A stretch of 64,000 nt of DNA from Akkermansia muciniphila (GTDB lineage Bacteria > Verrucomicrobiota > Verrucomicrobiia > Verrucomicrobiales > Akkermansiaceae). Position numbers and translations under genes: made by a program. The notes beneath the pieces were generated by a model. The model was not told where the DNA came from, did no database searches, and worked only from the letters and a program-made list of their open reading frames with translations. The stretch is taken from NCBI GenBank assembly GCA_945888515.1, contig CAMDAD010000005.1, forward strand, positions 1 through 64,000, in the 5' to 3' direction. Positions 1 through 8,926 of this stretch are shown one piece after another (the stretch's first letter is position 1; every line of letters begins with the position of its first letter).

Positions 1-890
1 GTGGTGGGTGCTTTGGGGGTGGAGGTGCCGCCGTCTTCTTCGGGTGGCGGGTCGTTTGGGGAAGGAGGTGTTTTTTCGACGGTGGAGGTGGGGAACGGGC
101 ATCGGTTTGAGGTGGTATGAGCCTCTTCGATGATTTGTTCGTTCACCAAATTCATGTATGGAGGCATTAGCGGATATGGAGACGTAAGGGAAGAATTTTC
201 TTCCCATTTATGACTTTCCTCCCGGGGAAGTTGACCGTGGGGGTGGCAGCGGGTGTGGATTTGGCGTAAGGCCTCGATGTTGACGTGGGTGTAGATTTGA
301 GTGGTTTCAAGGCGGGCGTGGCCTAGCATTTCTTGCACATACCTGATGTCAGCGCCTCCCTGGTGCATGTGGGTGGCGCAGCTGTGGCGGAATAAATGGC
401 AGGAGCCGGGTTTGTCGATGCCGCAGCGATTCAGCAGTTTTTTGATCCAGTTGCCCAGATACGCTGGGGTGATGCGGGTGCCGTAGCCACTGAGGAAGAG
501 GGCGGTCTCATTCGGAAGGTGGGCGAAGAGGGGCCGGGATTCTGTGAGGAATTTGTCCATCCACGAGTGCGCACGTGCGCCAACTGGAAGGCGGCGAAAA
601 TTCCCGCCCTTGCCGCGACGGATGGTGAGGGTGTGGGTGGTGGGATCGTAGTCGCCGAGGTCGAGTTGACTGAGTTCGGTGCGGCGGATGCCGGAGGCGT
701 AGAGGAGTTCAAGCATGGCGCGGTCGCGCAGGCCGAAGGGTTGGGCGGTGTTGGGAATGGCGAGAAGTAGGTTGATTTCTTCGGGGCTGAGGGCTTTGGG
801 AAGGCAGAGGAACAGACACTTTTTATACTTATGACCGTATTCATGATCCCAGAGACTTTTATCATCCAGCGATGGGGTATCCCTGAGGCA
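1..890 (-). pseudogene. Tyrosine recombinase (XerC/D-like), 5'-truncated and cut by the window edge
   Basis: The minus-strand frame encodes a phage-integrase catalytic domain. It begins around LPKALSPEEINLLL, the usual linker into the catalytic domain, and continues through GIRRTELSQLDLGDY (box I Arg), RRGKGGNFRRLP (Lys), HLFRHSCATHM (HxxR), LGHARLETTQ (His) and IYTHV (Tyr nucleophile), so all catalytic residues are present. The frame stays open to base 1, so the C-terminus is not seen. Upstream it meets an in-frame TAA at 891-893, and no ATG, GTG or TTG lies between that stop and the catalytic domain. The N-terminal SAM-like core-binding domain of about 100 residues is missing, and no other frame supplies it before polX begins at 942. 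I read this as a decayed integrase; a CTG start on a catalytic-domain-only protein is the less likely alternative. Confidence 0.75.
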
Positions 891-941
891 TTACGATCGA
901 ATTTCGCAATTGTATGTCGGTGAGGCGAAAGTCGGAAAAAC

Positions 942-2678
942 TTACCGCTTCTCCTTCGGCAGTTTCAGCCATTCAGTGATTTTTTCTAACGAAAGTGTAT
1001 TGATGACATCTTCGCGGCGCAGCCAGCCTTTGCGGGCGAGGCGGACGCCGAAGTGGAGGAACTGGAGTTGTTCTGTTTTGTGGGCGTCCGGATTGATGGA
1101 GCAGAGTACGCCCTTGTCGCGCGCGCGGTGCCACCAACGCCAGTCCATGTCGAGGCGCATGGGGTTGCAGTTGAGCTCGATGACGGTGCGGGTTTCCGCA
1201 GCGCAGTCGATAATTTTGGCGATGTTCACAGAGTATGCTTCGCGCTTGAGCAGGAGGCGGCCGGTGAGGTGGCCGAGCATGGTGACGTGCTCGTTTTCCA
1301 TGGCGCGGATGATGCGGCGGGTCATGTCGTCTTCACTGAGGGTGAAGGCGTTGTGGACGGAGGCAACGCAGTAGTCGAGCTGGGCTAGGATGTCATCGGA
1401 GAAATCGAGCGTGCCGTCTTTGAGGATGTCCACTTCGGAGCCGGCGAGGAGGCGGAAGCCATCGAGAGATTCATTCAGCGCACGGATGTTCGCGCATTGC
1501 TGTAGCAGTCGATCTTCGTGCAGGCCGTTTGCTTGAAACGAGGACTTCGAATGATCAGCAATCCCGAGATACTGCAGTCCCAGCTCTTGCGCAGCGGCGG
1601 CCATTTCTTCTAACGAATTTTTGCCGTCGGACGCGGTAGTGTGATTGTGAAAGGTGCCGCGCAGGTTGCTGATATCGATCAGACGCGGTAGTTTGCCATG
1701 TTGAGCGGCTTCGATTTCGCCCATGTTTTCTCGTAGTTCTGGCTCGATGAAAGAGAGCCCCAGAGCTTCATAGATGTCTTTTTCGTCGTGGACCACGGGC
1801 AGGGGAGCCGCGTCGTCGTTGACGCGTGTGAAGTCATATTCATTGAGGGACCAGCCTTTGCGCAGCGAGAGTTGGCGCAGGGCGACGTTGTGTTCCTTCG
1901 AGCCGGAAAAATACTGTAGTGCGAAGGGAAACTGGGCGTTTGAAACCGCGCGCAGATCGCACTGCAGGCCGTTATCGAGAATGACCGAGGCCTTGGTCTC
2001 GCCGTGAGCGAGAATTTTCTGAATGCCAGGAAGCGTCGTAAAAAACGATGTAATTTCGGTGGGCTGGGACGTGGCGACGAGGAGATCGATATCGTGCACA
2101 GTTTCCTTGGCTCGGCGGTATGATCCGCAAACCGCTACGCGCAGCGTATCCGGGTGATTGCGTAGTTGGTCCAGCATGTCCTCCACCACATGCGCGACGT
2201 TGCCTAGGCGGAAAATACCGGCATGGCTTTCGCGATGGGCGATCGCTTCTAACAGATTGTTTTGTGTTTTCGCGCCGAAACCTGGTGTTCCGGCGATGCG
2301 GTTCTCGAGGCAAGCTTGTTTCAGATCGGCGACCGAGCATAGGCCTAGGTCACGGTGGAGAATTTTGATTTTTTTGGCACCCAGCCCCTGCAGTTCGAAA
2401 AGCTCAAACAATCCAGCGGGAAATTCTGCGCGCAGATTTTCATGGAACGCCAATTTCCCTGTGGTCGCCATCTCGTGCAGCTTGTCGCGCAGCGCCTCGC
2501 CTATGCCCTTGATGCCCGTGAGTTGATTTGCGGTTGCCAAGGCGACGATGTCATCGGGAAACGACCGCACCGTCTCCGCACCGCTGCGGTAGGCCTTAAT
2601 CTTGAAAGGATTCTCGTCCTTCAGTTCTAACAAAAGAGCGATTTCTTCTAGGATGGTAACCATTTCCTCGCGCGACAT
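942..2678 (-). CDS. polX: DNA polymerase/3'-5' exonuclease PolX
   Basis: This 578-residue protein has the standard bacterial PolX architecture. An N-terminal helix-hairpin-helix region carries GIKGIGEA at about 54-61 and GFGAKT at about 133-138. The family X nucleotidyltransferase core has CGSYRRAKETVHDIDLLV at about 184-201, with metal-binding Asp196, Asp198 and probably Asp241. The C-terminal PHP phosphoesterase domain has FHNHTTASDG at 343-352, IADHS at 373-377, GSEVDI, SVH at 440-442 and PDAH near 530. In characterised homologues the polymerase fills short gaps in base excision repair and the PHP domain provides a Mn-dependent 3'-5' exonuclease. The ATG start precedes the conserved N-terminal helix directly. 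It is followed on the same strand by the truncated recombinase and preceded by a small hypothetical gene. Confidence 0.95.
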   Translation of the reverse strand: MSREEMVTILEEIALLLELKDENPFKIKAYRSGAETVRSFPDDIVALATANQLTGIKGIGEALRDKLHEMATTGKLAFHENLRAEFPAGLFELFELQGLGAKKIKILHRDLGLCSVADLKQACLENRIAGTPGFGAKTQNNLLEAIAHRESHAGIFRLGNVAHVVEDMLDQLRNHPDTLRVAVCGSYRRAKETVHDIDLLVATSQPTEITSFFTTLPGIQKILAHGETKASVILDNGLQCDLRAVSNAQFPFALQYFSGSKEHNVALRQLSLRKGWSLNEYDFTRVNDDAAPLPVVHDEKDIYEALGLSFIEPELRENMGEIEAAQHGKLPRLIDISNLRGTFHNHTTASDGKNSLEEMAAAAQELGLQYLGIADHSKSSFQANGLHEDRLLQQCANIRALNESLDGFRLLAGSEVDILKDGTLDFSDDILAQLDYCVASVHNAFTLSEDDMTRRIIRAMENEHVTMLGHLTGRLLLKREAYSVNIAKIIDCAAETRTVIELNCNPMRLDMDWRWWHRARDKGVLCSINPDAHKTEQLQFLHFGVRLARKGWLRREDVINTLSLEKITEWLKLPKEKR

Positions 2679-2720
2679 GGAACGAGCGTAAAACAGCCGC
2701 GTGAAAAGAAAAGCATGGAT

Positions 2721-2924
2721 TCAGGAAAGCAGCTCCTCGCGAAAGGCACGGTGCAGATCGGTGGCGGGGTCGGTGGTATTTTGTGAGGGAAAGGGCACCT
2801 GCTTCTGAGCTTGCCGTAGCCAGAGGTGAAACGGGATGCCAGTTTTTTCCGCGTGTTCTCTGGCGCGCGATTGCGCTTGTTGCCAGAGTTGGTCCGATGA
2901 CGGCGTGGTAGAGTTCTGCTTCAT
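2721..2924 (-). CDS. Small hypothetical protein (67 aa)
   Basis: A short frame sits in the gap between lpxI and polX, on their strand. The peptide is hydrophilic, Gln/Arg-rich and probably helical (LWQQAQSRAREHAEKTG), with an acidic C-terminal end. It has no signal peptide, membrane segment or recognisable motif. ATG start at 2924; I see no convincing Shine-Dalgarno. It ends 43 bp before polX. I do not recognise the family. Support is positional and by amino-acid composition, so a spurious frame remains possible. Confidence 0.5.
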   Translation of the reverse strand: MKQNSTTPSSDQLWQQAQSRAREHAEKTGIPFHLWLRQAQKQVPFPSQNTTDPATDLHRAFREELLS

Positions 2925-2991
2925 GGTGAGAGCCCAGATCTCAGCAGCTCGGGATGAAGAAATGATGAAGCCGCCGTGAAAAGAGCGTGGA

Positions 2992-3813
2992 TCACGCGAA
3001 TGCCACGAGCGTTATGTGCTTTTCCTTACACAACGCGGCAATGCGGTCTTTTTCCAAGAGCAAGGTTTTTCCCGCTTCCACAGCGATAATGCCCACGCCT
3101 GCCTCGGCGCAGGTGAGAATGGTTTGCGCTCCGATGACTGGGATATCGAAACGGAAATCTTGGTTGGGTTTCGATACCTTTACCATAGTCACCGCCTTAC
3201 CGCGTCCCAGCACGCCGCCGCGTTTGATGCAAGCATTGGTGCCTTCGAACGCCTCCACTGCCAGCACCGTGCCGTGGCGCACCACAACGGTTTGTCCGAT
3301 GTCTAGCCGCGAGCTTTCCTTGGCGATGCGTTGGCCGAAACGCACATCGTCCCAAGCGCGGCTTTTGAGAGTAGGGCCGCAGATGTGGCCTTCCGGCGCC
3401 AGCAGGTCCTCCATGAAAGTCGTGGCGGGTAGCAGCGTGATGCCGTCTTTGTGCAACTCGTTCGCGATGGCACCAAAGAGGCTCTCCGCATGACGCTCCT
3501 TGACTTTGGCGAGCATGAAAAGGAGACGCATGTCCGGACGTAGGTCGAAAAGATTTTTCGGCGCGATTTGTCCGACCATGATGGCCTCGGTGACGCCCTG
3601 CGACTTGAAGTAGCGGATTAGCTTACCGAGTTGCCCGACGCGGAACCACTCGATCGAATCCACGAGCGGCGTGAGACTTGCGGCATCGGTTTCATTTTCA
3701 AAAGCGGCGACGCTTAGCTTCACTGGCTCCGCTTGTGCGCGTGCGGAGCTGGCAAAAGTCGAGGGGTAGACTCCGTTGCCAGCGATGATGCCGATGTTAC
3801 GCGTGGTTGCCAT
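2992..3813 (-). CDS. lpxI: UDP-2,3-diacylglucosamine pyrophosphatase LpxI (DUF1009)
   Basis: A 273-residue protein of the LpxI family, which hydrolyses UDP-2,3-diacylglucosamine to lipid X in lipid A synthesis and replaces LpxH in many non-gammaproteobacteria. Visible family features are the N-terminal Rossmann-like start GIIAGNGVYP, MVGQIAPKNLF in the middle, VVVRHGTVLAVEAFEGTNA, and the C-terminal PVIGAQTILTCAEAG and GIIAVEAGKTLLLEK. I chose the ATG at 3813 because homologues begin only a few residues before the GIIAGNG motif; an upstream TTG at 3876 would add an unrelated 21-residue tail. Its presence supports an outer membrane with lipid A, consistent with Lnt, TonB-receptor and TolC-type genes in the window. 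Confidence 0.92.
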   Translation of the reverse strand: MATTRNIGIIAGNGVYPSTFASSARAQAEPVKLSVAAFENETDAASLTPLVDSIEWFRVGQLGKLIRYFKSQGVTEAIMVGQIAPKNLFDLRPDMRLLFMLAKVKERHAESLFGAIANELHKDGITLLPATTFMEDLLAPEGHICGPTLKSRAWDDVRFGQRIAKESSRLDIGQTVVVRHGTVLAVEAFEGTNACIKRGGVLGRGKAVTMVKVSKPNQDFRFDIPVIGAQTILTCAEAGVGIIAVEAGKTLLLEKDRIAALCKEKHITLVAFA

Positions 3814-3911
3814 GTCGGATTCTGTTTTCTGTGGGATTGGGCAAACGGGCAATTCTTTTTTGCACGGCTCACTCAAGTATCACGCCTCATCCCCAAGAGT
3901 CCGGATTCTCC

Positions 3912-4658
3912 TCAGCGCAGGATCATCGGTCGCAGGGCCTGCGCTAGGCGCTCGTAGCCTTGCTCGTTCGGGTGCAGACCATCACTGAATAGCTTTCCAT
4001 TGAGGTGGCCCTCTTCGTCGAGAAACACTGAGGATAAGTCGTGAAAGTGGATGCGCTGAGCGCCAGAAAGGTGTTGGTGCAGTTCGTTGTTTACCGCTGC
4101 GGGGAGAGTTTTGATTTTGGCGGGAATGGTGCGCGGGAGGATGCCGAGCACATGGATCGTGCATTCCGGCAATTGCTTGTGGATGGCGCTGCAAACGGCC
4201 TGAATGCCCACGCGAATTTCAGCAGCGCTGTTGAACTCTAGGTTGTTGGTGCCGATGAGGAGCACCACCGTTTTCGGTTTCAGCTCGGCGAGCTCGCGAT
4301 TGTTTACACGCCACAGCACATTTTCCACACGATCCCAGCCGAACCCGAGATTGGCGACAGTTTTTCCATCGAACAATGTCGACCACGAGACCGCACCGCG
4401 GATGATGGGAGCCTTGGGCTCGCCGGCCCAGTAGTGCAGAATGGAGTCGCCGATCATAACGACGTCAACAGGACCTTTTTTGCCTAGTGCGATGACCTCT
4501 TCGTGTCGTTTCGCCCAATCGTAAATCGCTTTGTCACGATCCTGCGTGACGGCAGTCACGGTGCTCGGTTTGGCTGTTGCGGGCGATTGCGCCAGCGTGG
4601 GCGCAATCGATAAAAGGGCAAAGATCAGGGCGCGATACATGCTTCGTGGAAACTCCAT
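3912..4658 (-). CDS. Exported SGNH/GDSL-family hydrolase (PAF acetylhydrolase-like)
   Basis: With the ATG at 4658 this is a 248-residue protein. A signal peptide (MYRALIFALLSIAPTLAQS) is followed by an SGNH hydrolase domain: VVMIGDSILHYW (catalytic Ser72), NLGFGWDRVENVLWR (block II Gly), LLIGTNNLE (block III, Asn138) and SDGLHPNEQGYERLA (Asp226 and His229). The spacing resembles the platelet-activating-factor acetylhydrolase beta/gamma branch, often annotated as lipase or acetylxylan esterase; the substrate cannot be told from sequence. A second ATG at 4640 would start exactly at the signal peptide, and GGAG lies 12 nt upstream of it, so either start is possible. The gene faces away from icd across the DnaA-box region. 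Confidence 0.88.
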   Translation of the reverse strand: MEFPRSMYRALIFALLSIAPTLAQSPATAKPSTVTAVTQDRDKAIYDWAKRHEEVIALGKKGPVDVVMIGDSILHYWAGEPKAPIIRGAVSWSTLFDGKTVANLGFGWDRVENVLWRVNNRELAELKPKTVVLLIGTNNLEFNSAAEIRVGIQAVCSAIHKQLPECTIHVLGILPRTIPAKIKTLPAAVNNELHQHLSGAQRIHFHDLSSVFLDEEGHLNGKLFSDGLHPNEQGYERLAQALRPMILR

Positions 4659-5174
4659 AGTAGCAATCAGACGCCTTGACCATCCAATTTGTTCAAAAAG
4701 ATCAAAGCGCTTGAAAAATGAGGCTTTTTTCTCGTTGTTCACGAGTTATTCACAATCGCTATGAATGAATGGCATGGGGATTTCTGCATGGTTTGCTCGG
4801 AATACAGCGAGGGAGAACCGATGATGTGAAAAGATTGTGCATAACTGATCCAGCATCGGGCTAACGGGAAAAAAGCATGGTAAATCAAGGGTTGCGGGAG
4901 ATATTTCGCGATACCAAACAGTTTAAGAACCTGAAAAACATAGCCGAAATTCCCCTATGTTACGTTTTCGTTGCAGATCGCAAGAATGTGAAAAGGCACG
5001 ACTACTTGGATCCACTTGGCCCGAATGCGACTTTCTTCCCAAGTTATTCACAATGCCGATGCGAGCGTTTGAATGCTTTGTTTTGCGGCAAAAGAAATGA
5101 GGATTCGCTACGTTCCGTGCTTGCTTTTTTTCGATAAAACTGCTCCACTCCGCGCGCTCAACGCATCTCTTACC
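4659..5174. promoter_or_regulatory. Divergent intergenic region with three DnaA-box matches (candidate oriC or DnaA-controlled region)
   Basis: No convincing gene lies in these 516 bases between the minus-strand hydrolase and plus-strand icd. Three exact matches to the DnaA box TTATNCACA are present: TTATTCACA at 4746-4754 (plus), TTATGCACA on the minus strand at 4836-4844, and TTATTCACA at 5044-5052 (plus). An imperfect box, TTGTTCACG, sits just before the first. A/T-rich runs flank the first box around 4700-4735. All genes to the left (1-4.7 kb) point left and all genes to the right (5.2-8.9 kb) point right. This arrangement fits a replication origin or a DnaA-bound promoter region; which one is inference. 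Confidence 0.5.
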
Positions 5175-6467
5175 ATGGCCTACCAACACATCACACCTCC
5201 TGCTGGCGAAAAGATTACCATTTCCAATGGCGTGCTCTCCGTGCCAGACCATCCCGTGATTCCATTCATCGAAGGTGATGGAACCGGTCGCGATATCTGG
5301 CGTTCCTCGGTGCGAGTACTGGATGCAGCTGTGGAGAAAGCTTATCATGGCACACGCAAGATTTCGTGGTTCGAGGTTTTTGCTGGGGAAAAGTCTTTCA
5401 ACATGTATAAGGATCAAGTCAGCGATCTCGGTCAGGCCTGGCTGCCGGATGATACCCTCACGGCCTTTCGCGAGTTCTTGGTCGGCATCAAAGGCCCTCT
5501 TACCACTCCCGTGGGTGGCGGTATCCGCTCGCTGAATGTCGCCTTGCGCCAAATCCTCGATCTTTACGTTTGCCTGCGCCCCGTGATGTATTTCAACGGA
5601 GTGCCCAGCCCAGTGAAACATCCGGAACTGGTGGACATGGTGATTTTCCGTGAAAATACTGAGGACATTTATGCAGGCATCGATTTCGAAGCCGGCAGCG
5701 AAAAAGCGATGAAGTCGTTAGAGTTTCTGAAGGAAAATTTCCCTGCTGATTTCAAAAAAATCCGCTTTGGTGCCGAGGCTCCGGAGACAGTAGGCGTGGG
5801 CTTCAAGCCCGTTTCCAAACTCGGCACTCAACGTCTCGTGCGCGCAGCGATCCAATATGCCATCGACCAAAATCGAAAGTCGGTGACTATCGTGCACAAG
5901 GGTAACATCATGAAATACACCGAGGGCGCGTTCCGCGACTGGGGTTATGAGTGTGCCAAAAATGAATTCGGTGCCGTAGAGCTCGATGGTGGTCCTTGGT
6001 GTGTGATTCCCGAAGGCAAGCCCGGTGCCGGTCTTGTGATCAAAGACGCGATCGCCGATATCACCTTGCAGCAAGTGCTGACACGTCCGACCGACTTCGA
6101 CGTGATCGCCACGCTCAACCTCAATGGCGACTATCTCTCCGATGCACTGGCCGCGCAGGTCGGCGGCATCGGCATCGCCCCCGGCGGTAATGCAAACTAT
6201 ATCACCGGTCACGCGATTTTTGAAGCCACCCACGGCACTGCTCCGAAGTATGCAGATAAAGACCAAGTGAACCCAGGCTCTGTCGTTCTCTCCGGAGAAA
6301 TGATGTTCCGCTATATGGGCTGGAATGAAGCTGCAGATCTCATCATCAAGGGTCTGAATGGTGCCATCGGCTCGAAAAAAGTCACCTACGACTTCGCTCG
6401 TTTGATGGAAGGCGCCACTCAGGTCAAATGCTCCGAGTTTGGCGATAACATCATCGCTCACATGTGA
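5175..6467 (+). CDS. icd: NADP-dependent isocitrate dehydrogenase
   Basis: A 430-residue protein of the Escherichia coli-type homodimeric isocitrate dehydrogenase, which oxidatively decarboxylates isocitrate to 2-oxoglutarate in the TCA cycle. Landmarks: [14 protein letters not shown] near the N-terminus, [13 protein letters not shown] (substrate-binding Ser119, the position phosphorylated in E. coli, and Arg125), YVCLRPV (Arg135), [46 protein letters not shown] with metal-binding Asp residues, and [19 protein letters not shown], the nucleotide-binding loop. The ATG at 5175 matches the usual family N-terminus; the frame is open further upstream from a TTG but gives no family-like sequence. 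No clear Shine-Dalgarno is seen. Confidence 0.96.
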   Translation: MAYQHITPPAGEKITISNGVLSVPDHPVIPFIEGDGTGRDIWRSSVRVLDAAVEKAYHGTRKISWFEVFAGEKSFNMYKDQVSDLGQAWLPDDTLTAFREFLVGIKGPLTTPVGGGIRSLNVALRQILDLYVCLRPVMYFNGVPSPVKHPELVDMVIFRENTEDIYAGIDFEAGSEKAMKSLEFLKENFPADFKKIRFGAEAPETVGVGFKPVSKLGTQRLVRAAIQYAIDQNRKSVTIVHKGNIMKYTEGAFRDWGYECAKNEFGAVELDGGPWCVIPEGKPGAGLVIKDAIADITLQQVLTRPTDFDVIATLNLNGDYLSDALAAQVGGIGIAPGGNANYITGHAIFEATHGTAPKYADKDQVNPGSVVLSGEMMFRYMGWNEAADLIIKGLNGAIGSKKVTYDFARLMEGATQVKCSEFGDNIIAHM

Positions 6468-6552
6468 GGAGAAGTGTCTAGTGAACAGTAGGGAGGAGAC
6501 TTTCTCACCAAGTCTTAGGTCTGATGTCTGAAAGTCTTCCCTCTTAACCTCC

Positions 6553-7077
6553 ATGGACGAGCCACTCATCGACACGCAGAGCGACGAGCACTTCATGCGC
6601 CTCGCCCTGCGTGAGGCGCGCAAGGCGCTTGCCGCCACCGAGGTGCCGATTGGGGCGGTCATCGTGCACGAGGGCAAGGTCATTGCGCGCGCCTGGAATC
6701 AGGTCGAGACACTCAAGGATGCCACGGCGCATGCGGAAATGCTCTGTCTCACCGCTGCGCAGTCGGCTATGGGCGACTGGCGACTCGAGGGCTGCACGCT
6801 CTATGTGACGAAAGAACCGTGCCCGATGTGTGCGGGTGCCATCGTGCATTGTCGTCCTTCGCGCGTCGTCATCGGCTGCTCGGATCCCAAGGCGGGTGCG
6901 GCGGGTGGCTGGATCAATCTGCTGCAATCGAACCCACCACTCAATCATACCTGTGACATCAGTTCCGGTGTGCTGGCCGAAGAATGCCTCTATCTGATCC
7001 AAAGTTTTTTTCGCGAGGCGAGAGAAAAAAAGAAAGAGAATCCGCGCCGCGAGTATCGCTTTGAAGAAGGAGAGTGA
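6553..7077 (+). CDS. tadA: tRNA-specific adenosine deaminase TadA
   Basis: A 174-residue zinc deaminase that converts the wobble adenosine of tRNA-Arg(ACG) to inosine. The zinc site is complete: HAE at 60-62 (His60 ligand, Glu62 proton shuttle) and PCPMC at 89-93 (Cys90 and Cys93). Other family features are LALREARKAL, EVPIGAVIV, the NQVE segment before the active site, the C-terminal GVLAEECLYLIQSFF and a basic tail. The next gene begins 3 nt after its stop, so the two are probably co-transcribed. Confidence 0.95.
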   Translation: MDEPLIDTQSDEHFMRLALREARKALAATEVPIGAVIVHEGKVIARAWNQVETLKDATAHAEMLCLTAAQSAMGDWRLEGCTLYVTKEPCPMCAGAIVHCRPSRVVIGCSDPKAGAAGGWINLLQSNPPLNHTCDISSGVLAEECLYLIQSFFREAREKKKENPRREYRFEEGE

Positions 7078-7079
7078 CT

Positions 7080-7502
7080 ATGAAACATTTGTTACGAGCT
7101 GGTTTGTTGTGGGTTGCCACAACCGCGGCTGCGAATGCCGCCGACATTACGATCACGGTCAATGGAGTGAGGAACGATAAAGGAAAAATCGCCGCGCTTG
7201 CCTTTGTGAAACCTGATGGATTCCCCGATCGGGTGGCGATGGCCGCCACCCAAGCGCAAGTGCCCGCGCGCCAAGGCGTAGTGACGTTGGTCCTGAAAAA
7301 CGTGCGTGCAGGGAAAGTGGCTCTCACGATTTTGCACGATGAGGATGGCGATGGGAAACTCAAGCGCAACCTGGTTGGTATCCCGACGGAAGGTGTCGGC
7401 ATGACTGGAAAACCGTTAGGCAACCGCGCCCCTAAATTTGAAGAAGCCGTTGTGGAAATCCAAGGCGATCAAAAGCGCGAGATTACCCTCAAATACTGGT
7501 AA
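7080..7502 (+). CDS. Exported DUF2141-family protein
   Basis: A 140-residue protein with a signal peptide (about residues 1-21, ending NAA or AADI) and a single beta-sandwich domain resembling DUF2141: ITITVNGVRNDKGKIAALAF, then ALTILHDEDGDGKLKRNLVGIP, then EGVGMTGKPLGNRAPKFEEA and a final beta strand. The HDEDGDGKLK stretch followed by GIPTEG and the late P-K-F-EEA motif are typical of that family, whose molecular role is not established. ATG at 7080 has a strong ribosome binding site (GGAG ending 7 bases upstream) and lies 3 nt after the tadA stop, indicating an operon. Confidence 0.8.
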   Translation: MKHLLRAGLLWVATTAAANAADITITVNGVRNDKGKIAALAFVKPDGFPDRVAMAATQAQVPARQGVVTLVLKNVRAGKVALTILHDEDGDGKLKRNLVGIPTEGVGMTGKPLGNRAPKFEEAVVEIQGDQKREITLKYW

Positions 7503-7580
7503 ACAGCGGGAGTCTTTCGCATATGCGAAACACCGAATATTACTCTCGACGCGTCACGGACTTTGGATTAGGAAATTCGT

Positions 7581-8009
7581 ATGAAATCCCTCTTGTGGTG
7601 TTTTTTCAGCAGTTGGTTGATGATGGGTCTTGGTTCGGCAGAGCCGCAGGAAAATCTTGCGCAGCCCGTCGTAGAATCGGTGGAGAATGCTGACTGGATC
7701 AAGGCGCATCTCGATCAGGAAGTAACGGTCAAAGGCGTGCCAAATGCGAAATCGGCGGTATCGGCGGCGGGACATTTTTTCTACAATTTCGATCGCAGTG
7801 AACTCACGCTTTTTTGCTTCAAGGCGGTGGCGGGGACCTTGCCCGATGATAAAAAACCCAGTGCCTTGGTGGGGAAAACAATACAGGTCACGGGAAAACT
7901 GGTGCTTTACAAAGAGAAACCGCAGATCGTCATCCGAAAAGCCGAGCAAATCGTGGTCGTGGAGTCGCAACCCGCTACGGATCGTGCGCCGAAAAAAGAA
8001 GTGGAGTAA
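7581..8009 (+). CDS. Exported small OB-fold-like protein of unknown function (142 aa)
   Basis: The N-terminus is a signal peptide (LLWCFFSSWLMMGLGSAEP). The mature part has alternating strands (EVTVKGVPNAKSAVSAAGHFFYNF, then VGKTIQVTGKLVLYKEKPQI) that resemble small exported OB-fold proteins with the pattern of a tRNA-anti/NirD-like fold: a short strand VTVKG, then a 'GK.I.VTGKL..Y...PQI.I' strand pair. I cannot name a function. The C-terminal end is basic and hydrophilic. It lies between the DUF2141 gene and yicC on the plus strand, 78 bp after the former and 29 bp before the latter. Confidence 0.65.
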   Translation: MKSLLWCFFSSWLMMGLGSAEPQENLAQPVVESVENADWIKAHLDQEVTVKGVPNAKSAVSAAGHFFYNFDRSELTLFCFKAVAGTLPDDKKPSALVGKTIQVTGKLVLYKEKPQIVIRKAEQIVVVESQPATDRAPKKEVE

Positions 8010-8038
8010 TTCGGGCGTGATGGCTACGCTTCGCAACT

Positions 8039-8920
8039 ATGACTTTGCATTCGATGACTGGTTTTGGGCGTGGCACAAATGCCGCGGACCCGTTTCATGC
8101 CTCGGTAGAAATTTCTTCTGTAAATCGCAAGCAGTTGGAGTTGGCATTTTCCCTAGCGCGTGAACTGAGCGGGTTGGAGGCGCGCATGCGTCCTTTGCTC
8201 ATGCCGCACGTGAGCCGTGGCCGGTTGCAGGTGTCGATTCATCTCCATCGTGTTACGCAGGGCGCTTCCAGTTTCGAGGTCGACATGGGACTAGCGCACG
8301 GGCTGGAGCGGGCCTATCAGCGGCTTTCGCAGGAGCTAGGTCGCCCTCTTGTCCCTGTGGCAGCAGACTTTCTACAAATGCCCGGCATCATCCGGATGCA
8401 GGAATCGAGCTTGGACTTGGACGAAGCCTGGGCCGTGGTGGAGCCTGCATTGCAAAAGGCATTGCGACAATTCCAGGAGTCGCGCCAGCAGGAGGGTCGC
8501 GCGTTGTTAGAAGATTTTTTGCATCGCCTGGGCCACTTAGCGCGTTTGTTAGCGCAGGTGGAAGAAGCGGCGATGGGGCGCTGCGCACGCCAAGCAGACT
8601 TGCTGCGCAAGCGCTTGGCGGACCTGGACTGCCCGGTGTCCGCTGACGATGAGCGGGTGTGCAAGGAGATCGCGCTGTTTGCGGATCGTTGTGACATCAG
8701 CGAGGAGATCACTCGCTTGCAGAGTCATCTAACGAAATTTCACGACTACTTAAAAAGCGATGAGCCGCCGGGTCGAGCCTTAGATTTTCTATGTCAAGAA
8801 ATTCACCGCGAGTGGAACACCATCGGATCAAAAGCCCTGGACGCCGCTATCGCGCAGTGGGTGGTCGTAGCCAAGACCGAATTGGAAAAAATCCGTGAGC
8901 AGGTGCAGAACATTGAGTGA
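8039..8920 (+). CDS. YicC family endoribonuclease
   Basis: A 293-residue member of the YicC/YloC family. The diagnostic N-terminus SMTGFGRG is at residues 5-12, followed by VEISSVNRKQLE, a central helical part and the conserved C-terminal EITRLQSHLTKFHDYL and GRALDFLCQEIHREWNTIGSKA (DUF1732). E. coli YicC is described as an endoribonuclease acting on small regulatory RNA; transfer of that activity here is by family only. The C-terminal motif ends normally, so the gene looks intact. It converges with the small lipoprotein gene, whose stop is 6 bp away, with no terminator between them. Confidence 0.93.
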   Translation: MTLHSMTGFGRGTNAADPFHASVEISSVNRKQLELAFSLARELSGLEARMRPLLMPHVSRGRLQVSIHLHRVTQGASSFEVDMGLAHGLERAYQRLSQELGRPLVPVAADFLQMPGIIRMQESSLDLDEAWAVVEPALQKALRQFQESRQQEGRALLEDFLHRLGHLARLLAQVEEAAMGRCARQADLLRKRLADLDCPVSADDERVCKEIALFADRCDISEEITRLQSHLTKFHDYLKSDEPPGRALDFLCQEIHREWNTIGSKALDAAIAQWVVVAKTELEKIREQVQNIE

Positions 8921-8926
8921 GTAAGA

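Noticed and set aside
4877-5137. An 86-codon plus frame in the DnaA-box region
   Set aside because: It overlaps the icd 5' flank, has no homology-like motif and no ribosome binding site, and conserved DnaA boxes interrupt it.
6497-6537. Inverted repeat AGACTTTC...GAAAGTCT between icd and tadA
   Set aside because: 25-nt loop and no T-run, so not a clear terminator; may be chance.
5718-6683. A 321-codon minus-strand frame antisense to icd
   Set aside because: Shadow of icd, crossing its stop and the tadA start; composition is not protein-like.
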